A stretch of 17,094 bases of DNA from Clostridiales bacterium (GTDB lineage: Bacteria; Bacillota; Clostridia; Lachnospirales; WQUN01). The stretch spans positions 1 to 17,094 of the forward strand of contig JAITPB010000072.1 in NCBI GenBank assembly GCA_031289625.1. Direction: 5' to 3'. Both the position numbers and the translations under genes were made by a program. The notes beneath the pieces are model-generated. The model made no database searches. It was not told the DNA's origin and was given only the letters and a program-made list of their open reading frames with translations. Positions within the stretch are counted from its first letter, which is position 1. Each line of letters opens with the position of its first letter. Below are positions 1-5,762 of this stretch, piece by piece.

Positions 1-348
1 ACATTGGAGCGTATGCGCTCGGACGCCCGCCACAACGAAGCGTCGGCGCTGCAGCACGCTCGGCGCGAGGAAAGGGAAAAGTGGGAGGTCGTTGTTGCCG
101 ATAAGGACGCGGCTCTTGCTGAAACCAAAGCGGCTCTTGCCGACAAGGACGTGGCTCTTGCCGACAAGGACGTGGCTCTTGCCGATAAGGACGTGGCTCT
201 TGCTGAAACCAAAGCGGTTCTTGCCGATAAGGACGTGGTTCTTGCCAATAAGGACGTGGCTCTTGCCGATAAGGACACGGCTCTTGCTGAACAGGCGGCG
301 CGTATTGTGGAACTCGAAAAACTGCTACTCGGAAAAACCGAGCAATAA
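1..348 (+). CDS. 3' end of a coiled-coil heptad-repeat protein (partial; possibly Rpn/PD-(D/E)XK transposase-like family)
   Basis: The reading frame is open from the first base, so the gene begins outside the window. The visible part is about 115 residues. It starts with a charged helical stretch (ERMRSDARHNEAS, then ARREEREKWE), followed by nine near-identical 7-residue units of the type ADKDVAL or AETKAAL (nt 97-285), then AEQAARI and VELEKLL, and ends near GKTEQ. The heptads put Ala/Leu at spaced positions and alternate Asp/Lys, as expected of a long coiled coil. Family knowledge: C-terminal tails of this kind, after an R-x-E-G/E-rich helix, are common in Rpn-type (recombination-promoting nuclease, PD-(D/E)XK) proteins of Clostridia. 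The catalytic domain is not in view, so that assignment is inference. The DNA repeat is a 21-bp unit and is probably variable in copy number. Confidence 0.6.
   Translation, partial: TLERMRSDARHNEASALQHARREEREKWEVVVADKDAALAETKAALADKDVALADKDVALADKDVALAETKAVLADKDVVLANKDVALADKDTALAEQAARIVELEKLLLGKTEQ
97..285 (+). repeat. Nine tandem 21-bp units coding a heptad coiled coil
   Basis: The unit reads roughly GCCGATAAGGACGTGGCTCTT and keeps frame (7 codons). Units 2 and 6 are a variant (GCTGAAACCAAAGCGGYTCTT), so units 1-2 and 5-6 form an 84-bp higher-order repeat. This suggests expansion by block duplication inside the gene. Confidence 0.85.
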
Positions 349-398
349 TTGCGGCACGGCGAGAGGTACAAGGATCCAAGAAAGATGAAAAAGAGCGC

Positions 399-542
399 TG
401 TCAACAGGTTAAGCAATATGGGCTGTTTAATTCCCCTCCACGAGCGGCCACCGTTCGGCGGCGTCCACAGTGGCGGACACCCTGGCCACGTCGGAGGGGA
501 CTTAATACGTAATAGCCCACGGATTTTCTTAACCTGTTGACA
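399..542. mobile_element. 144-bp palindromic MITE-like element
   Basis: The ends are a perfect 15-bp inverted repeat: TGTCAACAGGTTAAG at 399-413 and its exact complement at 528-542. Inside, further pairings continue the palindrome: GGGCT near 420 with AGCCC near 513, and TTAATTCCCCTCC with GGAGGGGACTTAA (one mismatch). A GC-rich centre contains GTCC/GGAC pairings. The whole element can therefore fold as one long hairpin. No transposase is encoded and no clear target-site duplication is seen. It sits just after the repeat-protein gene, so it could also act as a transcription-ending or RNA-stabilising structure. Non-autonomous element is the best reading, not proven. Confidence 0.6.
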
Positions 543-600
543 TTGGATATAGCAGTGGTAAATAAAATAAGTTTCTTACGATCCATAATGATTAAGGCTA

Positions 601-629
601 TTGACAAAAAAGTTCCGTTGGAATAAAAT
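601..629 (+). promoter_or_regulatory. Near-consensus sigma-A promoter
   Basis: TTGACA at 601-606, a 17-nt spacer, and TAAAAT at 624-629. This is one of the best promoter matches in the window. The nearest well-supported downstream gene is the SH3b gene at 1037, which would give a leader of about 400 nt. A decayed or tiny transcript unit in between is the alternative. Confidence 0.6.
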
Positions 630-643
630 GGTACCCAACGGAA
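613..643. promoter_or_regulatory. Operator-like 9-bp inverted repeat around the -10 element
   Basis: TTCCGTTGG at 613-621 and its exact complement CCAACGGAA at 635-643 flank the TAAAAT hexamer at 624-629. The half-sites are 22 bp apart start to start, about two helical turns, as is usual for a dimeric repressor. The regulator is not identifiable. Confidence 0.45.
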
Positions 644-722
644 AGCAGGAAGTGATTTTAAATTTTGGTATAGATTCAGCGTTGTATAGCATGAGTCTGC
701 GCAGTCCATTGGATAAAATTTG

Positions 723-752
723 GTGGTAAGAAACCTCTACTCTACTTACCAC
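723..752 (+). other. Stem-loop in the leader region
   Basis: GTGGTAAG at 723-730 pairs perfectly with CTTACCAC at 745-752 across a 14-nt loop, followed by a TATTATTTTA stretch. It could be a weak terminator or leader structure for the promoter at 601. The T-tract is interrupted, so termination is uncertain. Confidence 0.35.
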
Positions 753-973
753 TATTATTTTAGCGTCAATCGGCGAAAAGCCTTTGATTTTGCAGGCTTT
801 GTATGTCCAGGAAGAAAGGTTAGGCGACGCTATGAGTCCATAGAATAGTTCTCCGCGTAAATTTCCGCTGGTGAGAAGCTGATTCACTCGCGGATAGCAG
901 GACGGCTTTTAAAGCCCAGTGCCGGAAAGGTTTTCAAAAGATAAGACAGCGTGAAAAAGGAGGATTCATCTCA

Positions 974-1024
974 ATGTTTTTGAAAGGCTCAAATACCGCT
1001 GTATGGGTAGATGCCAATTTTTAA
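974..1024 (+). CDS. Putative 16-aa leader peptide upstream of the SH3b gene
   Basis: An ATG at 974 follows a strong AAGGAGG at 957-963 (10-nt spacing) and encodes MFLKGSNTAVWVDANF before TAA at 1022-1024. The stop codon abuts the ribosome site AAGGAGGGG of the next gene (start 1037), so translation of the two could be linked. No homology is recognised. The good ribosome site is the main support; a chance ORF this short is possible. Confidence 0.35.
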   Translation: MFLKGSNTAVWVDANF

Positions 1025-1036
1025 GGAGGGGTTTGT

Positions 1037-1765
1037 ATGAAATTGAAGAAGTTAGCGAGTTTGGTTTCGGCGGCGGTTTTGGCGCTTGCGGTGCTGCCTG
1101 TGGCGACGGCGTTTGCAGCAGACACACAAACGATAATAATTAATAATTTTGATTCCGGTGAACCCGGCAGTGTGGAACTTTCAAATGTTATCCGCGAGGA
1201 AGATCACGGAGCATATGGGCCTGTAACGTACTATTACGTCTACGCGCCTGCTACCATTACCGTCCTGGAAGATATTCGGTATAACGACATCAGAAAAACC
1301 AGGTTTGACGAAGCAGGCGATTTTGATACCTCGTGGAAAGAGGAAGTCCCACCTACGAATAGAGCAGGTGGCAATGATAACGTTGAAATTATTCCCAAAG
1401 GTTCAACTTATGTATTAAGCGATGGCGTATACGTAATAGAAGATGCTGGGAGTTACAGTCACTATTATATTATCGTGGAAGGGTCGTCCGGCGCAACGCC
1501 TGCACAACCCGCCACTCCCAGTCAGACCGCTGCGCCTGTCGCAACCCCTGCTGCCGAAAATACATCGGCTGGCTGGTCGGGAGCAGTGAATAAAACAGTG
1601 ACGACAGCCTTGAATGTAAGGAGCGGACCCGGCGTACGCTATAGGGTAATCGCGGGATTTAAAAGTGGTGATGTCGCTTATGTTCTGGAAACAAAAGACG
1701 GATGGAGCAAGGTAATGCTGTGGAACGGCAATTTTGGCTATGCGTATGATAAATACTTAAGGTGA
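1037..1765 (+). CDS. Secreted protein with C-terminal bacterial SH3 (SH3b) domain
   Basis: The product is 242 aa. Residues 1-27 form a signal peptide (KLKK, hydrophobic core, AFA-A cleavage site). Residues about 28-150 are a region I do not recognise, rich in Tyr/Asp/Ile and probably beta-sheet. Residues about 152-180 are a Pro/Ala/Thr linker (TPAQPATPSQTAAPV). Residues about 185-242 are an SH3b domain, shown by ALNVRSGPGVRYRVIAGF, KSGD, GWSKV, and GYAYDKYL. In this family such domains usually bind peptidoglycan or act as cell-wall targeting modules. No hydrolase domain is present, so this is more likely a wall-associated binding or scaffold protein than a lysin. The start is fixed by AAGGAGGGG ending 7-8 nt before ATG 1037. 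It is followed by its own terminator. Confidence 0.8.
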   Translation: MKLKKLASLVSAAVLALAVLPVATAFAADTQTIIINNFDSGEPGSVELSNVIREEDHGAYGPVTYYYVYAPATITVLEDIRYNDIRKTRFDEAGDFDTSWKEEVPPTNRAGGNDNVEIIPKGSTYVLSDGVYVIEDAGSYSHYYIIVEGSSGATPAQPATPSQTAAPVATPAAENTSAGWSGAVNKTVTTALNVRSGPGVRYRVIAGFKSGDVAYVLETKDGWSKVMLWNGNFGYAYDKYLR

Positions 1766-1793
1766 ATTTCTTCTATGCGTTTAAGCAATGAAC

Positions 1794-1824
1794 GCCCCTT
1801 GCGCCATCCGCAGGGGGCTGTTTT
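1794..1824 (+). terminator. Rho-independent terminator after the SH3b gene
   Basis: GCCCCTTGCG at 1794-1803 pairs with CGCAGGGGGC at 1809-1818 (one T-G wobble) over a 5-nt loop, followed by TGTTTT. It isolates the SH3b transcript from the peptidase gene. Confidence 0.8.
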
Positions 1825-1868
1825 GTCAAGACTAAACAATATAGAATAAAGAGAGGAAGGGAAATGTT

Positions 1869-3167
1869 ATGTATCACGTTAAAATCATCAGCGCTGCGGC
1901 GATGGCGCTGATTTTGTGTGCCGCCGCGCCCGGCGCCGCCTATGCGGCGGACATTGAGCCGATGCCAATGATTGAGCCGATGCTTACCGCCGAGGAAATC
2001 ACAGAACGAATCGGCGGCAAAGGCAACCTGATTACACCGGGAATGGATCCCAGCGACTACCAAATGGTGATTGACGCGCCATGGAATGAAATGACTTTTC
2101 CAAATGACGCCGAACCTTCCGGCGTTACTTTTTCATACGATGAAGCCTTTACCTACTCGCAGTGGGAGAACATTTTGTTCGATCTGGCCCAGTATGAAGA
2201 TGTACGCCTGTTTGAAATCGGCGAAACACTGGAAGGCCGAAAAATCTACAGTATAGAAATCGGTTCCGCTCAGAAGACGGTTTTGTTAAGCGCCGGCGTT
2301 CACGCGCGCGAAATCGGCGGGGTGTATTTACTTTACCATCTTTTACAGAATAAAGCGGAGGAAGCCGGCAACAGCACAGAGGCGCATCAGTCACTGACAA
2401 ACGATGTCAAATTTGCCGCTGTGCTTATCGCAAACCCTGACGGCTACACGTACTATGTGGAAACCGGCAGTCCTATTAAATCCAACAACCAGTACGGTGA
2501 CGGAAAAGGAGTAGACATAAACAATAATTTTCCCGCCAGCTATGGCGGTATCCGGCTAAGCGGCGTAAAAACGACCGGGAGCGGTATCACCAGCCCCGCC
2601 ACAGCCGATTATTCCGGGCCTTCTCTCGGGTGCGCCAAAGAAACGCAGGCCCTGATGCGGTTTTATCACAAATACATCGTGGAAGAAAACAGCGCCATCG
2701 CATACATAGACTTTCATCAGCAAGGACGGGTTGTTTACCTGTCCACGCGCGTCGATAAGGTGGACGACACCGGCCCGAATCGTCAGTTTGGGCAGAAACT
2801 GGTAGATTATTTGGGATATCGTTTTGCACCTTATGGAACTTTTGCGGGCGGCGGCGGCGGAACGACCGCCCGGATGGTCATGGATTACAGCCTAGGCTTT
2901 CAGATGGGCCGTTTCGGCGTTGTGAGCCTGCCGGTACAAGGGGAAGCCCTTCCCTTAGTTTTATACAGGGACATTCCGAACTATCTGGATTACTATCCAA
3001 ATAAGACCAGCATTCCTTCCATCACACTGGAAATTACAACGCTTAGCTGGAACATAACGCCTATCCGGAATGTCTGGGCTGCAAAAGCGGAGTATGATAA
3101 ATATAAGTACGGCGAATTTTTGACCTATGTGGCTGACGAAGCGGTAAAAATGGCGCAAGAACGTTGA
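1869..3167 (+). CDS. Secreted M14-family zinc carboxypeptidase-like protein
   Basis: The product is 432 aa with a signal peptide (residues 1-26, ending AAYA). A leader of about 90 residues is followed by the M14 catalytic fold. The zinc ligands are visible: H145 and E148 in the HARE motif (HxxE) and H283 in IDFHQQ. The catalytic glutamate is E388 in TLEIT. NPDGY is also present. In classical carboxypeptidases the loop after NPDGY and the motif D-L-N-R-N-F supply arginines that bind the substrate C-terminus. Here that motif reads DINNNFP, with Asn219 where the arginine is expected, and no clear W-R-K-x-R segment precedes it. It therefore probably acts on an unusual substrate, such as a cell-wall peptide, or as an endopeptidase; this is inference. 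The start at 1869 has GAGGAAGGG upstream. The gene sits among other exported proteins. Confidence 0.85.
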   Translation: MYHVKIISAAAMALILCAAAPGAAYAADIEPMPMIEPMLTAEEITERIGGKGNLITPGMDPSDYQMVIDAPWNEMTFPNDAEPSGVTFSYDEAFTYSQWENILFDLAQYEDVRLFEIGETLEGRKIYSIEIGSAQKTVLLSAGVHAREIGGVYLLYHLLQNKAEEAGNSTEAHQSLTNDVKFAAVLIANPDGYTYYVETGSPIKSNNQYGDGKGVDINNNFPASYGGIRLSGVKTTGSGITSPATADYSGPSLGCAKETQALMRFYHKYIVEENSAIAYIDFHQQGRVVYLSTRVDKVDDTGPNRQFGQKLVDYLGYRFAPYGTFAGGGGGTTARMVMDYSLGFQMGRFGVVSLPVQGEALPLVLYRDIPNYLDYYPNKTSIPSITLEITTLSWNITPIRNVWAAKAEYDKYKYGEFLTYVADEAVKMAQER

Positions 3168-3224
3168 ATGGACGGGCGGCTGGTCTGGCCGCCGACCGCC
3201 CTAAGGTCTTTCGAAGGGAGTGAC

Positions 3225-3320
3225 ATGCGATACGATTTTGAAACGAGTACATCGTATAAAAATTATTTTCAGCAAAAAAGCTGCGTAATAGCCCGCTCGT
3301 TGGTTTATTATGTTTCATGA
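3225..3320 (+). CDS. Possible 31-aa peptide
   Basis: ATG at 3225 follows GAAGGGAG at 3213-3220 and encodes a 31-residue peptide beginning MRYDFETSTSYKNYF and ending LVYYVS, with one cysteine. It is directly followed by a hairpin with T-tract, making a minimal gene-plus-terminator unit. No family is recognised and the 4-nt spacing is short, so support is weak. Confidence 0.25.
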   Translation: MRYDFETSTSYKNYFQQKSCVIARSLVYYVS

Positions 3321-3323
3321 GAC

Positions 3324-3405
3324 AGACATTCTCCTCTTTGGTATTGTTGTGAGTCTGCAAACCCACTACATACCATTTTGTGTAGAGAATGTCTTTATTT
3401 TTTTT
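3324..3405 (+). terminator. Hairpin with distal T-tract
   Basis: AGACATTCTC at 3324-3333 pairs perfectly with GAGAATGTCT at 3385-3394, followed by TTATTTTTTTT. The loop is long (51 nt), so this is either an atypical terminator or a structured RNA element. Confidence 0.4.
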
Positions 3406-3720
3406 ACCTCTTTGTCATTGTTTTAGATTTGCTCATTTGGAGCACTGCCAATCACGCCCCTCCCTTTTTTCTTTTCCTGTTTTTCCTGTTCTTATTATAA
3501 CGCGAAAAAAAATTTTTCAATTCGCGGCGCGGTTGCGCGCGGAAAACACGCGCGCTTTTCCATCGGCCTTTTCCTTGTTAAGCCCCTCTGAATGCGGCCT
3601 CATCAAAAAAGCCGGAAAGTACCACACATAAAGGCTGAAAAACGGGTAAAAATTAAAAAAGATTGTTTTGCAGGAAATCAATTCGCGAGACAATCTGGTT
3701 CAAAAGTTCAAATAAAGAAA

Positions 3721-3777
3721 AGGGAGGTACACGCGAAGCCCGGCCTTTACTGCCAGGCTAGACGTGGGGAAAAAATG
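3721..3777 (+). promoter_or_regulatory. Distal Shine-Dalgarno joined to the start codon by a hairpin (copy 1)
   Basis: AGGGAGG at 3721-3727 lies 47 nt before ATG 3775. Between them is a hairpin: outer stem CACG (3730-3733) with CGTG (3763-3766), a 3x3 internal loop, and inner stem AGCC-C-GGC (3737-3744) with GCC-A-GGCT (3752-3759). This leaves 2 nt before and 8 nt after the hairpin, an effective spacing of 10. A GGGG at 3766-3769 next to the hairpin end is a weaker local alternative. Confidence 0.55.
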
Positions 3778-5682
3778 AAAAAAGTTATGATGGGCGTATT
3801 GGCGGCGGCGTTCGTCGCCGGCACCGTATTCATCGCGACGGCCGCATCTGGCAATACCGCCCAAGCGATTGAGGTTTATCCGAACAGGGTCAACCTGGTT
3901 ATTAACGGGAGAACATCCGGCATTAACACATTTTTATTTAATGACAGGACTTACATTCCCATCAGGGATCTTGTGGAGTCATTAGGCGGGAGGATCACAT
4001 ATGACCCGACCAATAACACCGCGTATGTAGACTCACTGTCAATCGCAGTTACCCCGGCGGCGTCCGCTCCCAGCAGTCAGACGGATACGTCGACAACGGC
4101 CGTGACGTCAACAGGCGCGGCTGTCGTGGCGCCCGGCTCCGGCTACGCCAATTATTATCCGTCGAATTCTTACTACTACAGGCCGTACCAGCCAACGGTA
4201 ACGCCAATGCCTACCGCTGCTGTTACCGTCGCGCCTACTGACAGCACGAGTACGGCGGGCACGGGCACCGGCACAACCACAGCGGGCACCGGCACGGGCA
4301 CAACCACAGCGGGCACCGGCAGCACGGACACAGCCACTACGGACACCAGCAACACGAGCACAACTACTGCGGGCACCGATAGCAGCACGAGCACAACCAC
4401 TACGGGCACCGACAGCACCTCAACAACAGAAGCGCAACCAGTAATAGCCATCAATATCGCGAGTCCACTGACGAAGCTTAAATACTACGAAGGTGAAAAG
4501 CTCGACTTGACGGGGCTTAAAGTAAAGCTGACCTATGAGGACAAGACGAGTGAAGATGTAGATTACACTGATTTCGCGGCGAAAGGTATCACAATGAAGT
4601 ACGGGGATACCGATGATCCTGTGGCTCACGAGGACGTCTTAAGTAAGACGGCGCATCATGACAAGGTCATCACCATCTTCCATGGCGATCTTACTCCGCT
4701 AGAAACCAGACCTCTGAGCGTGTCGGATACGGTGAGCAATATCGTAGTCAAGCATGGCTTTAATAAGACATACTACTATGAAGGCGAAAAGATTGACCTG
4801 ACAGGCCTTGAAGCGACATTGAAGTATAGCAACGACGCAGAGGAGAATGTAGCTTACACTGACTTTAAGGCAAAAAAAATCGTAATGACGTACACCACGG
4901 GAAGCCAGGCCGTAAATCTCGATACAATCTTAACCAATACAACGCACACTGATGAGACCATCACTCTCACCCATGGCACTCATTCAACGAGTACACTGTA
5001 TCGGGATCGGCTGAATGTGTCGAATACGGTGAAGACTATCGAGATCCTGAATCAGCCTAAACTCAACTATGAGTATGGCGAAAAACTCGACCTGTTACCT
5101 CTTGAACTGAAGTTGACATATGATAATGATAATGATGTGGTTGAGACTTTGATGTATAACGAAAAGATTTTCACCGATAGAAGCATATCACTGAATTACA
5201 ATGACAATAATGGTGGCGCTGGCACACCGGCAACACCAAACGAACGAATGAAAATAAAAGATCACCACGGTAAGAAAATTATCGTTACAATGGCGGGTAT
5301 AACAGATGAAACAGGTGAGTTGACTGTGACAGGTACGCCAGTAAGCTTGGCGATCTCCAACCCTCCAAACCTCGTGACATATGATAATACTAGTGATTAT
5401 ATTCTCAAGCTGGCAGGGCTTACAGTAAAGTTAACGTATGACTATTCAGGCGGAAGTGGAACTGATGAAGTGCCATTTGAAGAATTTGCCACTTATCCCA
5501 TCCCAATCGAAATAACCTACACGGGTACCGCGAATACAAAGGGCGAACCTATAGCAGAGGGAGCTACGCTAGATCCTGACACACACAACAATAAGTTTAT
5601 CGCTGTTACGGCTCCAGTTACTACAGGAACAGGATTTGCTACAGTTACAAAAGGGACAACAAAGCTTTCGGTGACTGCATAA
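3775..5682 (+). CDS. Secreted protein: CuAO-N1-like domain, Thr-rich stalk, four Ig-like (Big_3-type) repeats
   Basis: The product is 635 aa from ATG 3775; the frame is open further upstream but lacks a signal sequence there. Residues 1-31 are a signal peptide. Residues about 32-86 match the copper-amine-oxidase N-terminal-like domain (VNLVINGR, NDRTYIPIRDLVESLGG, NNTAYV), a cell-envelope module common in Clostridia that does not imply oxidase activity. Residues about 91-220 are a Ser/Thr/Gly/Tyr-rich stalk with near-exact TGTGTTTAG repeats. Residues about 222-319, 320-418, 419-522 and 523-635 are four related units. The first two share YYEGEKLDLTGL or YYEGEKIDLTGL, then a LxYxD strand and YTDF. 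They resemble bacterial Ig-like group 3 domains with long insertions. No sortase signal or membrane anchor is visible. It is probably a surface or secreted adhesion/structural protein. The neighbour at 5760 is a paralogue at the N terminus. Confidence 0.8.
   Translation: MKKVMMGVLAAAFVAGTVFIATAASGNTAQAIEVYPNRVNLVINGRTSGINTFLFNDRTYIPIRDLVESLGGRITYDPTNNTAYVDSLSIAVTPAASAPSSQTDTSTTAVTSTGAAVVAPGSGYANYYPSNSYYYRPYQPTVTPMPTAAVTVAPTDSTSTAGTGTGTTTAGTGTGTTTAGTGSTDTATTDTSNTSTTTAGTDSSTSTTTTGTDSTSTTEAQPVIAINIASPLTKLKYYEGEKLDLTGLKVKLTYEDKTSEDVDYTDFAAKGITMKYGDTDDPVAHEDVLSKTAHHDKVITIFHGDLTPLETRPLSVSDTVSNIVVKHGFNKTYYYEGEKIDLTGLEATLKYSNDAEENVAYTDFKAKKIVMTYTTGSQAVNLDTILTNTTHTDETITLTHGTHSTSTLYRDRLNVSNTVKTIEILNQPKLNYEYGEKLDLLPLELKLTYDNDNDVVETLMYNEKIFTDRSISLNYNDNNGGAGTPATPNERMKIKDHHGKKIIVTMAGITDETGELTVTGTPVSLAISNPPNLVTYDNTSDYILKLAGLTVKLTYDYSGGSGTDEVPFEEFATYPIPIEITYTGTANTKGEPIAEGATLDPDTHNNKFIAVTAPVTTGTGFATVTKGTTKLSVTA
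4272..4325 (+). repeat. 27-bp tandem repeat in the Thr/Gly stalk
   Basis: CACAACCACAGCGGGCACCGGCA occurs at 4272 and again at 4299 (period 27 bp, nine residues). Related degenerate ACCGGCAGCACG/ACGAGCACAACC units continue to about 4425. The period keeps frame, so stalk length can vary without breaking the gene. Confidence 0.75.
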
Positions 5683-5714
5683 ATACGATCAAGCATCACA
5701 ATCCTTAACACAGC

Positions 5715-5762
5715 AAGGGGGAACACGCAAACCTCTTTGAGGCCGCGCGTGAAAAAAATATG
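5715..5762 (+). promoter_or_regulatory. Distal Shine-Dalgarno joined to the start codon by a hairpin (copy 2)
   Basis: AAGGGGGA at 5715-5722 lies 38 nt before ATG 5760, and the sequence just before the ATG (GTGAAAAAAAT) has no ribosome site. Between them CACGC (5724-5728) pairs with GCGTG (5747-5751), enclosing CCTC (5732-5735) with GAGG (5739-5742). Again 2 nt precede and 8 nt follow the hairpin, the same geometry as at 3721-3777. Confidence 0.6.

Larger units (their letters stand above)
543..1036. other. Stretch of about 500 nt without a convincing gene
   Basis: No ORF here has both a ribosome site and a recognisable product. It holds the promoter/operator candidate at 601-643, a hairpin at 723-752, and a 16-aa leader ORF at 974-1024. 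On the + strand one frame from ATG 628 (first residues MVPNGKQEVILNFG) is interrupted by TAA at 727 and then stays open to a TAG at about 829, with protein-like composition (for example EKPLILQALYVQEERLGDAM). It could be a decayed gene end, but I cannot name it. The opposite strand also stays open across 576-887, so coding strand is undecided. Confidence 0.4.
3168..3718. other. Intergenic region of about 550 nt
   Basis: It holds the GC-rich inverted repeats just after the M14 gene (3173-3203, no T-tract), a possible 31-aa ORF (3225-3320), and a long-range hairpin with T-tract (3324-3405). A T/C-rich and then A-rich stretch leads to the next gene. No larger gene is supported on either strand. 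Reading frames that cross it lack ribosome sites and have compositions typical of noncoding DNA. Confidence 0.5.

Noticed and set aside
571..734. 9-bp inverted repeat GTTTCTTAC (571-579) / GTAAGAAAC (726-734)
   Set aside because: The arms are 146 nt apart, the right arm overlaps a tighter local stem, and AT-rich 9-mers pair by chance at this distance.
3061..3366. 101-codon frame on the - strand overlapping the M14 gene end
   Set aside because: About a third runs antisense to the M14 coding sequence and the product shows no recognisable domain. An internal start near 3319 has AGAGGAG upstream, but at roughly 9 nt this is weak evidence on its own.
3730..3766. Resemblance of ACGCGAAGCC...GGCCT to the 3' half of a c-di-GMP-I riboswitch
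   Set aside because: The obligatory first helix with its GAAA tetraloop and GGCAAACC stretch is missing upstream, and the element sits between the ribosome site and the ATG rather than ahead of them.
4176..4454. Val-rich frame on the - strand
   Set aside because: It mirrors the Thr/Gly-rich stalk repeats of the + strand gene; low complexity keeps several frames open.
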